A stretch of DNA of 41,232 nucleotides from an uncultured Enterobacterales bacterium (GCA_946478305.1 CAMLBO010000037.1:1-41232), one strand, 5' to 3'. Counted from the stretch's first letter, positions 1 to 11,782 are shown. The notes: a model not told the origin generated them from the sequence alone. Numbers and translations: made by a program.

Positions 1-11
1 CGAAATATCCT

Positions 12-49
12 TTAAAAAACAATGCTGGTCACCTTAAGTGACCAGCATT
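12..49 (-). terminator. Rho-independent terminator after apaH
   Basis: A perfect 12-bp inverted repeat (21-32 with 38-49, loop 33-37) is followed, on the minus strand, by a run of six T (12-19 region). This fits an intrinsic terminator for the lptD-apaH transcript. On the plus strand no T-run follows, so it looks one-directional. Confidence 0.8.
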
Positions 50-94
50 AACCTTTAGGGTGCCTTTTGTCTTTTCAGGGATCGCACAACATCT

Positions 95-949
95 TCAGGA
101 CGCAGAGGGTGCCTGAGTCTGTTCTTTCTCATTGCGTCGGATGGAAGGCTGAGTGTACCAGGCCTTATCTTCCCAGCGTACCATTGTCAGTACGCCACCC
201 CAGCAACAGCCGGTATCCAGCGCATAGATACCTTCCGGCGCACCTTTACCCTCCAGTGACGCCCAGTGGCCGAAAGCGATGCTGTAACCTGCCTCCAGGA
301 TCGGGCTTGGCAGATCAAACCATGGCTTCAAAGGGCGCGGGGCGTTTTCCGGCGTATCTTTGCAAATCATATCCAGCTGACCGTTCGGGAAGCAGTAGCG
401 CATGCGGGTGAGAGCATTGGTGCTAAAACGCAGGCGTGCCAGACCGCTGAGTTCGGGAGACCAGTTATTGGGCATATCGCCGTACATGGCATCCAGGAAA
501 AGCGGATAGGTATCGCTGCTTAACACCGCTTCCACTTCACGGGCGCACAGTTGGGCCGTTTCCAGATCCCACTGTGGTGTTACACCCGCATGGGCCATCA
601 CCAGCTTGAGATCCTCGTCGACCTGCAGTACCGGCTGGCGTCTCAGCCAATTAATCAGCTCATCGGCGTCTTCCGCTTCAAGCAGCGGTTTCAGACGATC
701 TTTGGGCTTGTTGAAGCTGATCCCCGCATAGATAGCCAGCAGATGGAGATCGTGATTCCCCAGCACCATGCGCACTGCATCACCTAAACCGCTGACGTAA
801 CGCAGTACTTCAAGCGAGTCAGGACCACGTGCCACTAAATCTCCCGTCAGCCATAAACAGTCTTGCTGCGGGTTAAAATCTGCCTGCGCCAATAGCGCTT
901 TGAGTTCATCGATACAGCCGTGAACGTCACCAATAAGATATGTCGACAT
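95..949 (-). CDS. apaH: Bis(5'-nucleosyl)-tetraphosphatase, symmetrical (ApaH)
   Basis: Cytoplasmic metallophosphoesterase that splits diadenosine tetraphosphate (Ap4A) symmetrically into two ADP; in E. coli it also removes Np4 caps from RNA. The 284-residue protein shows the phosphoesterase metal-binding motifs GDVHG (7-11), [10 protein letters not shown] (36-45) and GNHD (64-67), and matches the usual family length of about 280. The C-terminus is a polar tail ([14 protein letters not shown]), a part that varies between species. It is the last gene of the minus-strand cluster, 5 bp after apaG, which suggests co-transcription, and is followed by a strong hairpin terminator. Confidence 0.97.
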   Translation of the reverse strand: MSTYLIGDVHGCIDELKALLAQADFNPQQDCLWLTGDLVARGPDSLEVLRYVSGLGDAVRMVLGNHDLHLLAIYAGISFNKPKDRLKPLLEAEDADELINWLRRQPVLQVDEDLKLVMAHAGVTPQWDLETAQLCAREVEAVLSSDTYPLFLDAMYGDMPNNWSPELSGLARLRFSTNALTRMRYCFPNGQLDMICKDTPENAPRPLKPWFDLPSPILEAGYSIAFGHWASLEGKGAPEGIYALDTGCCWGGVLTMVRWEDKAWYTQPSIRRNEKEQTQAPSAS

Positions 950-954
950 GAGGG

Positions 955-1332
955 TTAATTTATCAGCGTTGGGATCGCGAGGCGAAAAACAGGGATAGGA
1001 ACGCGGAACGGTTCTCCGGTCTGCGCCACCATTTCGTAATGGCCTTCCATTGTACCCAGTGGAGTTTCAAGAACGGCACCACTGGTATAGTGAAATTCAC
1101 TACCGGGTAAAATGAGGGGCTGCTGACCCACGACACCTTCACCCTGAACTTCAGTCTGTCGTCCGTTACTGTTGGTGATAAGCCAGTAACGGCGGAGCAA
1201 CTGTACGTTGAAACGCCCCAGATTGCGGATGGTAATGGTGTAGGCGAAGACAAAACGTTCTTCATCGGGTATCGACTGGGATTCTATGTAGATACTTTGC
1301 ACCTGAATACTAACGCGGGGTGAGTCAAGCAT
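955..1332 (-). CDS. apaG: ApaG (CorD) family protein
   Basis: 125-residue single-domain protein of the ApaG/DUF525 family, a small all-beta fold; the family length is about 125. Its cellular role is not firmly known (Co2+ resistance phenotype in Salmonella, protein-interaction fold). The order rsmA-apaG-apaH with 5 bp between apaG and apaH is the classic arrangement and supports the assignment. The start ATG at 1332 begins [12 protein letters not shown], as expected for the family. An 89-bp gap to rsmA contains an inverted repeat (1364-1398). Confidence 0.95.
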   Translation of the reverse strand: MLDSPRVSIQVQSIYIESQSIPDEERFVFAYTITIRNLGRFNVQLLRRYWLITNSNGRQTEVQGEGVVGQQPLILPGSEFHYTSGAVLETPLGTMEGHYEMVAQTGEPFRVPIPVFRLAIPTLIN

Positions 1333-1363
1333 AACGCTACTCCCTTGTCCCTTTTACCTTTCC

Positions 1364-1398
1364 AGCTACAGACGTATTGAGTGCCCCTATCTGTAGCT
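1364..1398. other. Inverted repeat between rsmA and apaG
   Basis: A perfect 9-bp repeat AGCTACAGA (1364-1372) / TCTGTAGCT (1390-1398) with a 17-nt loop lies in the rsmA-apaG gap. No T-run follows on the minus strand, so a terminator is unlikely. An mRNA processing or stability hairpin is possible. Confidence 0.45.
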
Positions 1399-1421
1399 CG
1401 AAACATGTCGGGTCTATGAAA

Positions 1422-2243
1422 TTACGATTCCGATTTTTTCGGCCGGGTCGATAACCAGTTAGCCAGTTTGCAATACTGCTCAACAGAGATGTTTTCTGCC
1501 CGCATTTGCAAGTCCAGACCCAGTTCAGTCATCTGTTCTGGGGTGAAAAGATGACCGAGGCTGTTACGTACGGTTTTACGGCGCTGGTTGAACGCGTCAG
1601 TCGTCAGACGGCTCAGAATACGGATGTCATCCACCGGATACGGGATGTTCGCATGCGGGATCAAACGTACTACCGCCGAATCGACTTTTGGCGCCGGGGT
1701 AAAGGATTCCGGTGGGACTTCCAGTACCGGAATAATGTTGCAGTAATACTGCGCCATTACGCTCAGGCGACCAAATGCTTTGCTGTTAGGGCCTGCAACC
1801 AGACGGTTAACGACTTCTTTTTGCAACATGAAATGCATGTCGCTGATGGCATTAGTATAGAGGAAAAGATGGAACATTAACGGCGTGGAGATGTTATACG
1901 GCAAGTTGCCGAACACGCGCAAAGGCTGGCCCAGCTCTTTGGAAAGTTCACCGAAGTCGACCTTCATGGCATCTGACTGAATGACCCGCAGCTTGCCGAG
2001 CATCTTTGGGTTGGTTTCCAGACGTGCAGCCAAATCACGGTCGAGTTCGATAACCGTCATGCTGTCAAGACGTGAAGCGACGGGCTCCGTCAGTGCTGCC
2101 AGACCAGGACCGATCTCGACGACGGCCTGACCGGGCATTGGGTGAATGGCCGATACGATGCTATCGATAACAAACTGATCGGTTAAAAAGTTTTGCCCAA
2201 AGCGTTTACGGGCAAAGTGGCCCTGATGTACACGATTATTCAT
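1422..2243 (-). CDS. rsmA: 16S rRNA (adenine1518-N6/adenine1519-N6)-dimethyltransferase
   Basis: RsmA (KsgA) dimethylates the two adjacent adenines in the helix-45 loop of 16S rRNA late in 30S assembly; its loss gives kasugamycin resistance. The 273 residues equal the E. coli length. Visible motifs are FGQNFL (15-20), the SAM-binding [12 protein letters not shown] (43-54) and the catalytic NLPYN (113-117) of the N6-adenine methylase fold. Its start lies 5 bp downstream of the pdxA stop, indicating translation from the same mRNA as pdxA and surA. Confidence 0.98.
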   Translation of the reverse strand: MNNRVHQGHFARKRFGQNFLTDQFVIDSIVSAIHPMPGQAVVEIGPGLAALTEPVASRLDSMTVIELDRDLAARLETNPKMLGKLRVIQSDAMKVDFGELSKELGQPLRVFGNLPYNISTPLMFHLFLYTNAISDMHFMLQKEVVNRLVAGPNSKAFGRLSVMAQYYCNIIPVLEVPPESFTPAPKVDSAVVRLIPHANIPYPVDDIRILSRLTTDAFNQRRKTVRNSLGHLFTPEQMTELGLDLQMRAENISVEQYCKLANWLSTRPKKSES

Positions 2244-2248
2244 TGTAG

Positions 2249-3256
2249 TTATTTATCATTACTGGTGTTTGCCATGCGAATGGCGAGATTTATTGCTGTC
2301 TTGAAACTGCCTGCATCGGCGTTGCCGGTAGCAGCAAGTTCAAGGGCGGTGCCGTGATCAACGGAGGTCCTGATAAAGGGCAGGCCGAGTGTGATATTCA
2401 CTGCGCGACCGAATCCCTGGTATTTTAGCACCGGAAGGCCCTGATCGTGATACATCGATAATACGGCGTCAGCGTGTTGTAGATATTTGGGCTGGAAAAG
2501 CGTGTCGGCTGGCAGCGGGCCGATGAGGCTCATACCTTGCTGACGGAGTTCTTCCAGGGCAGGAATAATGGTATCGATCTCTTCGTGGCCCATATGACCG
2601 CCTTCACCAGCGTGCGGATTCAGGCCACATACGTAGATTTTCGGGTCACGAATGCCAAATTTAGTTTGAAGATCGTGGTGCAAAATAGTGATCACTTCGT
2701 GCAAACACTGACGGTTGACCGCCGCTGGCACGGCTGAAAGCGGGAGATGGGTCGTCGCCAGCGCCACCCGTAACTCCTCGGTAGCCAGCATCATAACCAC
2801 GCGGTCACAGTGGCTGCGATCGGCAAAAAATTCGGTGTGCCCAATAAAGGGAATACCTGCGTCATTGATAATGCTTTTCTGGACCGGACCGGTTACCAGT
2901 GCTGCAAACTCACCGCTGATGGCACCATCACAGGCTCGCGCCAGTGTTTCAACCACGTACGCGCTGTTGGCGACCTTCAACTGACCGGGTGTTACCGCCT
3001 CCGCCGTTTTTACGGGTAAGACAGTGAGCGTACCGGCAGCCTGAGGCTGTGGCGGCGCGCCGGGCAGATAGTCACGCAGCTGAATCTCCAGCCCTAAAAC
3101 CTTCGCCCGTTCAAGCAACAAAGCCGGATCGGCGCAGACTACCAACTCAACAGGCCATGCCTGCTGAGCCAGCGCCAATACCAGATCCGGCCCAACCCCG
3201 GCTGGCTCGCCGGGGGTGATGACCACAGATTTTGTCACGGAAGTATTATTTTCCAT
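2249..3256 (-). CDS. pdxA: 4-hydroxythreonine-4-phosphate dehydrogenase
   Basis: PdxA oxidises 4-phosphohydroxy-L-threonine with NAD(P)+ in the DXP-dependent pathway to pyridoxal 5'-phosphate. The 335-residue protein has the divalent metal ligands as His170 (TTHLPL), His215 (NPHAGEGGH) and His270 (MYHDQG), and the nucleotide-binding segment [11 protein letters not shown] near the C-terminus. The chosen ATG (3256) lies inside surA, giving an 11-bp overlap, which suggests translational coupling. The N-terminus is about five residues longer than E. coli PdxA; no better internal Met is present before the conserved [10 protein letters not shown]. Confidence 0.96.
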   Translation of the reverse strand: MENNTSVTKSVVITPGEPAGVGPDLVLALAQQAWPVELVVCADPALLLERAKVLGLEIQLRDYLPGAPPQPQAAGTLTVLPVKTAEAVTPGQLKVANSAYVVETLARACDGAISGEFAALVTGPVQKSIINDAGIPFIGHTEFFADRSHCDRVVMMLATEELRVALATTHLPLSAVPAAVNRQCLHEVITILHHDLQTKFGIRDPKIYVCGLNPHAGEGGHMGHEEIDTIIPALEELRQQGMSLIGPLPADTLFQPKYLQHADAVLSMYHDQGLPVLKYQGFGRAVNITLGLPFIRTSVDHGTALELAATGNADAGSFKTAINLAIRMANTSNDK

Positions 3257-4541
3257 TACCGTCCATAATTTTCACGTACGCATTGGCACGTTGTTCCTGC
3301 ATCCAGGTCTGAGCTTCTTCCGAGAACTTACGGTTGAAGAGCATCCGGTATGCACGCTCTTTCTGCGCCGCGTCAGTTTTATCAACCTGGCGGGTATCGA
3401 GCACTTCAATCAGGTGCCAGCCAAAGGAGGAGTGAACAGGTGCACTGAGCTGACCTTTTTTCAGGTTAAGCAAGGCATCACGGAATGCGGGATCATACAT
3501 GTCAGGCGATGCCCAGCCTAAATCGCCGCCCTGATTGGCCGAGCCAGGATCCTGAGAAAGCTGTTTCGCTTCGTCAGCAAAATTGGCTTTACCGCTGCGG
3601 ATATCCGCGGCGACTTGTTCCAGTTTGGCTTTTGCCTGAGCGTCAGTCATGACTACCGAAGGCTTCAGCAGGATGTGGCGTGCGTGAACTTCGGTGACCG
3701 AGACGGTTTTATTATCGCCACGAATGTCATTCACTTTCAGAATATGGAAGCCAACGCCTGAACGGATTGGGCCGATAATCTGGCCTTTCTGCGCGGTGCT
3801 CAATGCCTGAGCAAACAGCGAAGGCAGCTCCTGCAATTTACCCCAGCCCATGTTGCCGCCTTTCAGCGCCTGTGAGTCCGCAGAATAGGTGATGGCCATT
3901 TTGCCGAAATCAGCGCCGTTGTTTAATTCACCCACCACTTTTTTAGCCAGTGCTTCTGCGGTATCGACCTGATCCTGCGTTGGGTTTTCAGGCAGAGGCA
4001 ACAGGATGTGGCTAAGGTTAAACTCAGCGCTGCCACCATTTTGTGAAGCAACCTGTTTTGCCAGCATATCCACTTCTTGCGGAAGTACGGTGACACGACG
4101 GCGTACTTCACTGTTACGTACTTCGCTGATCATCATCTCCTTGCGGATCTGCGCACGGTAGGTGCTGTAGTTCAGCCCATCGTAGGCGAGACGGCTACGC
4201 AATTGATCAACGGTCAGTTTATTTTGTGCAGCAATGCCGGCAATGGCCTTATCCACATCTTCATCAGTCGGTTTGATGCCCATTTTATTGGCCATCTGCA
4301 CCTGAATATTATCCATGATCAGACGATCGAGGATCTGATGACGCAGTGTGGCATCATCTGGAAGTTGCTGATTCGCTTCCTTCGCCTGCTGTTTAACAGA
4401 CTGCATCAGGCTTGTGACATCACTTTCCAGGACCACGCCGTTATCGACCACGGCGGCCACTTTATCAACCTCTTGAGGGGCTGCAAACGCAGTGCTGGCA
4501 CAAAGCGTTACGCCGAGGAGAAGTGTTCTCCAGTTCTTCAT
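3246..4541 (-). CDS. surA: Periplasmic chaperone / peptidyl-prolyl isomerase SurA
   Basis: SurA escorts unfolded outer-membrane proteins, including LptD, across the periplasm to the BAM complex. A Sec signal peptide is visible (basic MKNWR, hydrophobic core, AFA/A cleavage near residue 21). An N-terminal chaperone domain is followed by two parvulin PPIase domains, around residues 173-275 (SHILLPLP...GVGFHILKV) and 284-383 (ARHILLKP...SFGWHLIEV), and a C-terminal helix. Length 431 compares with 428 in E. coli. It lies between its client gene lptD and pdxA, which it overlaps. Confidence 0.97.
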   Translation of the reverse strand: MKNWRTLLLGVTLCASTAFAAPQEVDKVAAVVDNGVVLESDVTSLMQSVKQQAKEANQQLPDDATLRHQILDRLIMDNIQVQMANKMGIKPTDEDVDKAIAGIAAQNKLTVDQLRSRLAYDGLNYSTYRAQIRKEMMISEVRNSEVRRRVTVLPQEVDMLAKQVASQNGGSAEFNLSHILLPLPENPTQDQVDTAEALAKKVVGELNNGADFGKMAITYSADSQALKGGNMGWGKLQELPSLFAQALSTAQKGQIIGPIRSGVGFHILKVNDIRGDNKTVSVTEVHARHILLKPSVVMTDAQAKAKLEQVAADIRSGKANFADEAKQLSQDPGSANQGGDLGWASPDMYDPAFRDALLNLKKGQLSAPVHSSFGWHLIEVLDTRQVDKTDAAQKERAYRMLFNRKFSEEAQTWMQEQRANAYVKIMDGNGK

Positions 4542-4559
4542 ACTTTTTCCATTTGTTTA

Positions 4560-4575
4560 ATCCGCAATTGCGGAT
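4560..4575. other. 16-bp perfect palindrome between lptD and surA
   Basis: ATCCGCAATTGCGGAT is a perfect palindrome in the 66-bp gap between lptD and surA, 18 bp upstream of the surA start. It could form a small mRNA hairpin or be a dimeric protein site. No T-run follows, so it is not an intrinsic terminator. Confidence 0.45.
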
Positions 4576-4607
4576 GCAAGTTCACTAAGTTCAACATATC
4601 GTCGGGC

Positions 4608-6983
4608 TTAGAAAGCACGTTGATAAGGCAGTATGCCACTGGCCAACATTTCATTGGTCCCGAGGCTATGATTGTTGCTCAGGCCACGAAGTTCAATATT
4701 GAATGAAATCTTGTTGTCGTAAACGCTCTGAGACGATGTTGTGTTGTAGGTGGTGATTTTGCGTTCATAGCCAAAGTTAACCGCCCAACAGCAGGTATTG
4801 TATTGCAGACCCAGCAACTGATCGGCCGGTTGCTGTGCCTTGGTGTCGTAATAGTAGGCCCCGACGATCGCCCAACGGTCAGCGATAGGCCAACTGGCAA
4901 TCCCGCCAATTTGGGAAATGCCCTGCTGGTATCCTGGGTTAGTTACCTGCGGCAAGGTAGCCTGAATATACTCCGGGCTGGCATAACGGTAGCTCAACTG
5001 CACCATTCTGTCTGAATCAGCACGATATTCCAGTACCGCATCGCCGAGCGCCAAAGCGTCCAGACGGGTGTCATACTGTGCGCCACCACGAATGCCCCAG
5101 AAATCATTGATTTTATAGTACGAGTCGCCGGCCCATACCAGGCTGCCGGTATCGTCGTTCTTATCCAGCGCGCTGTTCTGATCCCCTGTGCGCGGAGGAG
5201 TGAAGTAATAAATCTGGCCAAGGGAGGCGTTGAAACGCTCAACCAGACCGTCATCATAAATACGCGTGGTCAGACCGCTGGCCACCTGATTGGCAGAAGC
5301 GATACGGTCCAGGCCGCTATAGCTTTTATCGCGGAACAGGCCGGTATAGTCAGACTGTAAGAGCGTCGAGTCATAGGTATTGATCGAACTCTGGTCACGG
5401 TAAGGAATGTAAAGGTATTGCGCTCGTGGCTCGAGGGTTTGTGTGAAGCCCTGATTCCAGTCCATGGTGCGCTCAAACACCATTTTGCCGTCACTTTTGA
5501 ACTCCGGCATTGTGCGGTTAACTGAACTCTGCAGTTTGGTATCCGGATTCGCGACGTAGTAGGCATCAGGAATATCCTGCTGATAGTGCGTCGCCATCAG
5601 TTTGACTTCGTTATCCAGACTACCCAGGCTATTGCTCAAAGGCAGGCTCAGGGTGGGTTCGAAGTGAAGTCGTACCGCATCAGGTTGGTCCGGGTTAACG
5701 TTAGTGAACTTTACTGCCTGACTGTAGAGATGAACATCAAACGGGCCGACGTCATTTTTATAATAGTTGACGTCAAACTGCGGCATCGCCCGGTAAACGT
5801 TGCCCGTGTCATAACCACTGAAAATCTGGAACTGCTTACTGGCTAAGGTTGCATCCCAGTTTTCATTGGCATAGCCCACGCTGAATTTCTGCGCGGCATA
5901 GCCATCGGTGGTTGATCCATATTTTGAATCAAAATCGGTGAAATAATACGGGTCACTGACCTTGGTGTAGTCGACGTTGAAACGCCAGACTTGATCCACC
6001 ACGCCTGAATGCGCCCAGTAGTACATCCAGCGTTTGGTTTGATCGCTGGTACGTCCCTGACTCTTAACGTATTCATCATCGATTTTTTTATCATCACCGA
6101 GGTAATCAAATTCCATCACCCCGGCACCTGCCACGGTCAAATAACGGAATTCGTTCTGCAGTTGCAGACCACGGTTACTCATATAATTAGGGGTAATGGT
6201 GGCGTCGTAGTTGGGCGCAATGTTCCAGTAATAAGGAATCGTGACACCAAAGCCATTGTTGCTGCTGTAGTTGGCATTTGGGATCAGGAAGCCGGAGCGA
6301 CGCTTATCACCAATAGGCAACTGCATATAGGGGCTGTAGAACACCGGTACCGGGCCGATATGGAAACGTGCGTTCCAGATCTCAGCCACTTCTTCCTGTC
6401 TGTCTTCGATGATCTGCGAGCCAACCACGCTCCAGCTATTATCACCGGGCAAACAGGAGGTAAATGTACCGTTATCGAGAATGGTGTAACGGTTGTTGTC
6501 ACGCTGCTTCATCTTATCTGCAACGCCACGTCCCTGACGGCCGACCATCTGATAGTCGCCGTTTTGTACGTCGGTATCTTTAGTCGTTAGGTTGGAGAAG
6601 GCTTTCGGACCGTTCAGTTTGATCTGATTGTCGTTGTATTTAACGTTGCCGGTGGCCGTTACGGTACGGGTCGGCTCGGTCTGACCAGGGTTCGCGATCT
6701 GATTCAGCTGAACCTGGTCGGCATCCAGGGAGGCATTACCCTGCTCGACGTTAACTTTTCCACTGAACAGGGCGTTATCCGGGTAATTACCGGTGGCCTG
6801 ATCGGCTTGAATACGTACCGGAAGTTTATTCGGGTCGCCGGTAACCAGCGGTTTATCATAGGTTGGCACGCCGAGCATACATTGCGCAGCGAGGTCGGCG
6901 AAAGCCCCATGGCTGTAAAGGGCCGTCCAGATCGTGGTGGCCAGCAGCGTGGGGAAGCGTGTTTTCAGACGTCTGTTTTTCAT
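4608..6983 (-). CDS. lptD: LPS-assembly outer-membrane protein LptD
   Basis: LptD, plugged by lipoprotein LptE, forms the beta-barrel that inserts lipopolysaccharide into the outer leaflet. The protein has 791 residues (E. coli 784). It opens with a signal peptide ending near AFA (residues 27-29), then the periplasmic LptA-like beta-jellyroll (about 40-220), and the LptD barrel from about 225 onward. The four disulfide cysteines are conserved at 35, 177, 731 and 732 (QCMLG, TSCLP, TCCW). The tail, LPYQRAF, ends in aromatic Phe as in barrel signals. It is the first gene of the minus-strand cluster and is divergent from djlA. Confidence 0.97.
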   Translation of the reverse strand: MKNRRLKTRFPTLLATTIWTALYSHGAFADLAAQCMLGVPTYDKPLVTGDPNKLPVRIQADQATGNYPDNALFSGKVNVEQGNASLDADQVQLNQIANPGQTEPTRTVTATGNVKYNDNQIKLNGPKAFSNLTTKDTDVQNGDYQMVGRQGRGVADKMKQRDNNRYTILDNGTFTSCLPGDNSWSVVGSQIIEDRQEEVAEIWNARFHIGPVPVFYSPYMQLPIGDKRRSGFLIPNANYSSNNGFGVTIPYYWNIAPNYDATITPNYMSNRGLQLQNEFRYLTVAGAGVMEFDYLGDDKKIDDEYVKSQGRTSDQTKRWMYYWAHSGVVDQVWRFNVDYTKVSDPYYFTDFDSKYGSTTDGYAAQKFSVGYANENWDATLASKQFQIFSGYDTGNVYRAMPQFDVNYYKNDVGPFDVHLYSQAVKFTNVNPDQPDAVRLHFEPTLSLPLSNSLGSLDNEVKLMATHYQQDIPDAYYVANPDTKLQSSVNRTMPEFKSDGKMVFERTMDWNQGFTQTLEPRAQYLYIPYRDQSSINTYDSTLLQSDYTGLFRDKSYSGLDRIASANQVASGLTTRIYDDGLVERFNASLGQIYYFTPPRTGDQNSALDKNDDTGSLVWAGDSYYKINDFWGIRGGAQYDTRLDALALGDAVLEYRADSDRMVQLSYRYASPEYIQATLPQVTNPGYQQGISQIGGIASWPIADRWAIVGAYYYDTKAQQPADQLLGLQYNTCCWAVNFGYERKITTYNTTSSQSVYDNKISFNIELRGLSNNHSLGTNEMLASGILPYQRAF

Positions 6984-7165
6984 ACGTAAAATGGTGTTCC
7001 GTCATCAGAGGCATCATGCCGGCAAACGGTCAGAGACTATATCACTCGTCATCGTTGCGCTAGTGTTAAATCCAACCGGTAAACGTTGTCGCCGTTAGGC
7101 ACAACGGTAAATGCCGGTTATGATAAAGCAATTTTTCGACGACGCCATGGTGAATTGAGGAGTAT

Positions 7166-7984
7166 ATGCAGTATTGGGGAAAGCTGCTCGGTCTTATGTT
7201 GGGCTTAATGTCCGGCGTGGGGTTCTGGGGGATCGTAATAGGACTGCTGATTGGGCATATGTTCGACAAAGCGCGCTCGGTTAAGAGCCGTGGTTATTTT
7301 GCCGACCAGCAGACAAGACAAACCATTTTTTTCCGCACCACCTTTGAGGTGATGGGGCATTTAACTAAATCAAAAGGGAGAGTGACCGAGGCCGACATTC
7401 AGATCGCCAGCCTCTATATGGACCGCATGCAACTGCACGGTGAAAACCGTAATGCGGCCCAGCGTGCGTTTCAAATCGGTAAAGAAGCAAGCTATCCGCT
7501 GCGCGAAAAAATGCGTGAATTACGCAGTGTCTGCTTCGGACGATTTGATTTGAACCGGACTTTTCTGGAAATTCAGATCCAGGCGGCTTTTGCTGATGGC
7601 TCCTTACATCCCAATGAGCGTCAGGTGCTGTATGTCATCGCCGAAGAGCTGGGGATTTCGCGCCAGCAGTTTGACCAGTTCCTGAGCATGATGGAAGGTG
7701 GTCAGCAGTTTGGTGGGAGTCAGCAAGGTCACTATTCGCAGGGCGGTTACCGGCAGGCACCACAAGGCCCGACGCTGGCCGATGCCTGTAAAGTGCTGGG
7801 TGTCAGCCCATCGGATGACGGTACGACGATTAAACGCGCCTACCGTAAGCTGATGAGTGAGCACCACCCGGATAAACTGGTCGCGAAAGGTCTTCCGCCT
7901 GAAATGATGGAAATGGCCAAAGAGAAAGCGCAGTCGATTCAGGCCGCCTATGACCTGATCAAACGCGAGAAGGGCTTTAAATAA
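7166..7984 (+). CDS. djlA: Membrane-anchored DnaJ-like co-chaperone DjlA
   Basis: DjlA is an inner-membrane type III J protein that stimulates DnaK; overproduction induces colanic acid through Rcs in E. coli. An N-terminal Gly-rich transmembrane segment (about 7-31) is followed by a TerB-like helical domain (about 55-175), a Gln/Gly linker (179-200) and a C-terminal J domain (205-272) with the essential HPD at 234-236. Length is 272 (E. coli 271). The start is supported by the Shine-Dalgarno GAGGAG just upstream. It is divergent from lptD and ends before a bidirectional terminator. Confidence 0.97.
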   Translation: MQYWGKLLGLMLGLMSGVGFWGIVIGLLIGHMFDKARSVKSRGYFADQQTRQTIFFRTTFEVMGHLTKSKGRVTEADIQIASLYMDRMQLHGENRNAAQRAFQIGKEASYPLREKMRELRSVCFGRFDLNRTFLEIQIQAAFADGSLHPNERQVLYVIAEELGISRQQFDQFLSMMEGGQQFGGSQQGHYSQGGYRQAPQGPTLADACKVLGVSPSDDGTTIKRAYRKLMSEHHPDKLVAKGLPPEMMEMAKEKAQSIQAAYDLIKREKGFK

Positions 7985-8053
7985 CCTCTCCGTCAAACTT
8001 CTGTGCGTAGTCAATACAGCGGCGACTTGAAGGAGTGAGGGGATATCTGAACG

Positions 8054-8082
8054 AAAAAAGGCGCTGAATTCAGCGCCTTTTT
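8054..8082. terminator. Bidirectional terminator between djlA and rluA
   Basis: A perfect 18-bp palindrome (8060-8077) is flanked by six A on the left and five T on the right, so it has a T-run on both strands. It lies between the convergent genes djlA and rluA and should terminate both. Confidence 0.9.
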
Positions 8083-8110
8083 ACTTGGTACGATTTTTCT
8101 TAAACTGAGT

Positions 8111-8812
8111 TTAAAAATCCGGTTCGCAGTTGAACACCAGTGGCTCATCGGTGATCGGATGGTAAAACGCCAGCTCCTGTGCATGCAGTTGCAACCTCGG
8201 TACCCTCATCAGCGCATCGTGTGGTGCATAAAATTTATCGCCAAGGATTGGATGACCCAGCGCCAGCAGGTGCACACGTAACTGATGGGAACGCCCGGTA
8301 ATAGGCCGCAATCTGACCCGCGTCGTACCGTCGTCATCCCACGACATCACTTCATATTGCGTCAGCGCTTTTTTTCCCGTTTCGTGACAGACCTTCTGTT
8401 TTGGCCGGTTTGGATAGTCGCAAATCAGCGGCAGATCGATGATGCCGTAGTCTTCCGCCATATGTCCCCACACCCGCGCGATATACACCTTTTTGGTTTC
8501 GCGCTCGCGAAACTGGCGCTTAAGTTCGCGTTCAGCTTCTTTGGTCAGCGCGGTGACCATCACGCCGCTGGTGGACATATCCAGACGATGAACCGACTCG
8601 GCCTCAGGAAAATCACGCTGAATACGCGTCATCAGGCTGTCCTGATGTTCAGCCGCTTTACCCGGCACAGACAGCAATCCGCTGGGCTTATTGACCACCA
8701 TGATGTGTTCATCCTGAAACAACACCTGCAACCAGGGATCGGTTGGTGGATGGTAATCCTCCAGGGGACGGGTATTGGAAGGCTGATACGGGGTGGGCTG
8801 GTTTTCGCTCAT
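8111..8812 (-). CDS. rluA: Dual-specificity 23S rRNA/tRNA pseudouridine synthase RluA
   Basis: RluA makes pseudouridine 746 in 23S rRNA and pseudouridine 32 in several tRNAs. The RluA-family motif HRLDMSTSG contains the catalytic Asp, and GRSHQLRVH and the PxLLHA-like PRLQLHAQEL block are present. The ATG at 8812 gives 233 residues; a GTG four codons upstream (8824) is also possible. It is longer than E. coli RluA (219) because of a divergent N-terminal extension before PWLQVLFQDEH. It follows rapA by 72 bp, the same pair arrangement as in E. coli. Confidence 0.94.
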   Translation of the reverse strand: MSENQPTPYQPSNTRPLEDYHPPTDPWLQVLFQDEHIMVVNKPSGLLSVPGKAAEHQDSLMTRIQRDFPEAESVHRLDMSTSGVMVTALTKEAERELKRQFRERETKKVYIARVWGHMAEDYGIIDLPLICDYPNRPKQKVCHETGKKALTQYEVMSWDDDGTTRVRLRPITGRSHQLRVHLLALGHPILGDKFYAPHDALMRVPRLQLHAQELAFYHPITDEPLVFNCEPDF

Positions 8813-8884
8813 AGCGGATTTCACGAGTCTGTTGTCATCAAAGTGAGAAAAGAGAGGCAGGGGAAACCTGCCTCTGCGCTGGCA

Positions 8885-11782
8885 TTACTGATGGCTGACC
8901 ACGACCAGACGAATAGCGTCCAGACGCCAGCTTGCGTCATTCAGGTTAGCCAAAACCTGCGTACGGTTTGATTCTACCGCTTCCAACTCGTCATCACGAA
9001 TGTTTGGGTTGACCTCTTTCAGTGCTTTCAAACGCGCCAGCTCTTTGCTGAGCTGAATATCGGCTTCGACTTTCGCCGCGTCAATCAGTACACGGGCTGC
9101 ATCGGCGATTTGCGGTTCAGCCCGTTGCAACATGGTATGAACATCAGCCTGTACCGCATTCACCAGCTTGCTGGAGTTATGACGGTTGATAGCATTGAGC
9201 TGACGGTTAAAGCTTTCAAACTCGACCTGGGCCGCCAGATTGGTGCCTTTGCTATCAATTAGCATGCGTACCGGCGTAGGTGGCAGGAAACGGGTCAGTT
9301 GCAGATGCTTAGGCGCCTGACACTCCACCACATAAATCAGCTCTGCCAGCAGCGTACCGACCGGCAACGCTTTATTTTTCAGAATGGAAACCGCACAGCT
9401 GCCGGTATCGCCGGAAAGAATGAGATCCAGGCCATTGCGCACAATCGGGTGTTCCCAACTGATGAACTGCGTATCTTCGCGCGACAGCGCCTGCTCACGG
9501 TTGAATGTCACGGTACAGCCATCTTCCGGCAATCCCGGGAAGTCAGGTACCAACATGTGATCAGAGGGGGTCAGCACGATCAGGTTGTCACTGCGATCTT
9601 CCTGATTGATACCTACGATATCAAACAGGTTCAGGGCGAAGTTCACCAGGTTAACGTCGTTATCCTGCTCGCCGATCTCTTTCGCCAACTGTTGCGCCGC
9701 TTCGCCACCGTTGGAGTGCATCTCCAGCAAGCGGTCGCGGCCGTTTTCCAGTTCCAGCTTCAGCGCGTCATGTTTGCTGCGGCATTCAGCAATAAATTCA
9801 TCCAGGCCTTCCTGCTCATTTGGCGTGGCGAGGAAGGCGATCAACTGCTCATACGCGCTGTCATAAATGGTACGCCCGGTCGGGCAGGTATGCTCGAAGG
9901 CGTCGAGCCCTTCGTTAAACCAGCGCACCAGCACCGCCTGTGCGGTCTGCTCAAGGTAAGGCACCATGATATCAATGTTGTTCAGCTGGCCGATGCGGTC
10001 CAGACGCCCGATACGTTGTTCGAGCAAATCAGGGTTAAACGGCAGATCGAACATCACCATCTTGCTGGCGAACTGGAAGTTACGCCCTTCAGAGCCGATT
10101 TCAGAACAGAGCAACACCTGCGCGCCATCTTCCTGCGAGGCAAAATAGGCCGCCGCACGGTCACGCTCAATAATAGACAGCCCTTCGTGGAATACCGCGG
10201 CGCGGATAGCTTCGCGCTCACGCAGAACCTGCTCCAGTTGCAACGCCGTGGCGGCTTTGGCACATATCACCAGCACCTTCTCATCGCGGTTGCTGGTCAG
10301 GTAACCAAGCAGCCATTCGACGCGTGGGTCGAAGTTCCACCAGGTAGCGTTATCGCCTTCAAATTCCTGATAAATCTGCTCAGGGTAGAGCATATCTAAC
10401 GCGCGGGCTTCCATGGTTTTCTTCGCGCCCATGATGCCGGAGACTTTGATTGCCGTCTGGTACTGGGTTGGCAGCGGAAGTTTCACCGCGTGCAGATGGC
10501 GGTCCGGGAAGCCTTTGACTCCGTTACGGGTGTTACGAAACAGCACGCGGCTGGTACCGTGGCGGTCCATCAGCATGGCGACCAGCTGTTTGGCGGCGGC
10601 TTCGTCACCGTTGTTAGCGGCTTTGAGCAGGGCATCGGTATCTGCATTGCCGACTCTTTCGCCAAGCAGTGTCAGCGCTTCCTGCGTCAGAGGCTGTTTA
10701 TTGATGAGCAGGGTGACCGCATCGGCCACTGGCTGATATTGCTGCTGTTCGTGAATAAATTCTTCGTAATCGTGGAAACGATCCGGATCGAGCAGACGCA
10801 GGCGGGCAAAGTGGCTCTGTTGACCCAGTTGCTCCGGTGTCGCAGTCAGTAACAGCACGCTTGGGATCTGCTGGGAGAGCTGTTCGATCACCTGATATTC
10901 GCGGCTCGGTGCTTCTTCGCTCCACACCAGATGGTGCGCTTCGTCAACGACAAGCATGTCCCATTCGGCATCAGCAAGCTGTTCCAGGCGAGATTTATTA
11001 CGGCGCACAAAGTCGAGGGAACAGATAACCAGTTGCTCGGTTTCGAACGGGTTAGTGGCTTCATGCAGCGATTCTGCGTAGCGGTCATCATCAAACAGGG
11101 AGAAGCGCAGGTTAAAGCGGCGCAACATCTCGACCAGCCACTGATGTTGCAGCGTTTCAGGCACCACGATCAGTACGCGTTCAGCGCGGCCGGAGAGCAG
11201 TTGCTGATGGATAATCATGCCAGCTTCAATGGTTTTACCCAGGCCCACTTCATCGGCTAACAGTACGCGCGGCGCATGGCGCTGGCCGACTTCGTAAGCG
11301 ATATGCAACTGATGTGGGATCAGGCTGGCGCGCATGCCGCGCAGGCCGCCGAACTCCAGACGGAACTGCTCACGCTGATATTTACGTGCGCGAAAACGCA
11401 GGGCAAAGCGGTCCATGCGGTCAATCTGACCGGCGAACAGACGGTCCTGCGGTTTGCTGAACGTCAGTTTGCTGTCGAGCAACACTTCGCGCATCGAAAC
11501 GCCGGTCTCTTCGGTGTCTGTACGGGTCCCCACATAGGTCAACAGCCCTTTGTCCTCAATAACTTCTTCAACCAGTAGCTGCCAGCCTTCGTGACAACTG
11601 ATGGTGTCACCGGTGTTAAACATCACGCGGGTGATCGGAGAATCATTACGGGCATACAGACGGTTTTCACCGGTGGCGGGGAAAAGCAGGGTCACCATGC
11701 GCGTATCAATCGCCACAACAGTGCCTAAACCTAATTCGCTTTCCGTATCGCTTATCCAGCGTTGACCAAGTGTGAAAGGCAT
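8885..11782 (-). CDS. rapA: RNA polymerase-associated ATPase RapA (HepA)
   Basis: RapA is a Swi2/Snf2-family ATPase that binds core RNA polymerase and helps recycle it after termination. The ATG at 11782 (MPFTLGQRW) gives 965 residues, close to E. coli's 968; the open frame continues 22 codons upstream to 11848 but that part lacks family similarity. Two N-terminal Tudor-like domains are followed by a helicase domain with Walker A DEVGLGKT (177-184) and Walker B DEAH (280-283), then the second RecA lobe with the [13 protein letters not shown] and [11 protein letters not shown] blocks, and C-terminal spacer and Sandwich-Barrel domains. Confidence 0.97.
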   Translation of the reverse strand: MPFTLGQRWISDTESELGLGTVVAIDTRMVTLLFPATGENRLYARNDSPITRVMFNTGDTISCHEGWQLLVEEVIEDKGLLTYVGTRTDTEETGVSMREVLLDSKLTFSKPQDRLFAGQIDRMDRFALRFRARKYQREQFRLEFGGLRGMRASLIPHQLHIAYEVGQRHAPRVLLADEVGLGKTIEAGMIIHQQLLSGRAERVLIVVPETLQHQWLVEMLRRFNLRFSLFDDDRYAESLHEATNPFETEQLVICSLDFVRRNKSRLEQLADAEWDMLVVDEAHHLVWSEEAPSREYQVIEQLSQQIPSVLLLTATPEQLGQQSHFARLRLLDPDRFHDYEEFIHEQQQYQPVADAVTLLINKQPLTQEALTLLGERVGNADTDALLKAANNGDEAAAKQLVAMLMDRHGTSRVLFRNTRNGVKGFPDRHLHAVKLPLPTQYQTAIKVSGIMGAKKTMEARALDMLYPEQIYQEFEGDNATWWNFDPRVEWLLGYLTSNRDEKVLVICAKAATALQLEQVLREREAIRAAVFHEGLSIIERDRAAAYFASQEDGAQVLLCSEIGSEGRNFQFASKMVMFDLPFNPDLLEQRIGRLDRIGQLNNIDIMVPYLEQTAQAVLVRWFNEGLDAFEHTCPTGRTIYDSAYEQLIAFLATPNEQEGLDEFIAECRSKHDALKLELENGRDRLLEMHSNGGEAAQQLAKEIGEQDNDVNLVNFALNLFDIVGINQEDRSDNLIVLTPSDHMLVPDFPGLPEDGCTVTFNREQALSREDTQFISWEHPIVRNGLDLILSGDTGSCAVSILKNKALPVGTLLAELIYVVECQAPKHLQLTRFLPPTPVRMLIDSKGTNLAAQVEFESFNRQLNAINRHNSSKLVNAVQADVHTMLQRAEPQIADAARVLIDAAKVEADIQLSKELARLKALKEVNPNIRDDELEAVESNRTQVLANLNDASWRLDAIRLVVVSHQ

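Noticed and set aside
9299-10399. Long open frame of 366 codons on the plus strand within rapA
   Set aside because: It is antisense to the well-conserved rapA coding sequence, has no recognisable domain and reflects codon bias of the real gene.
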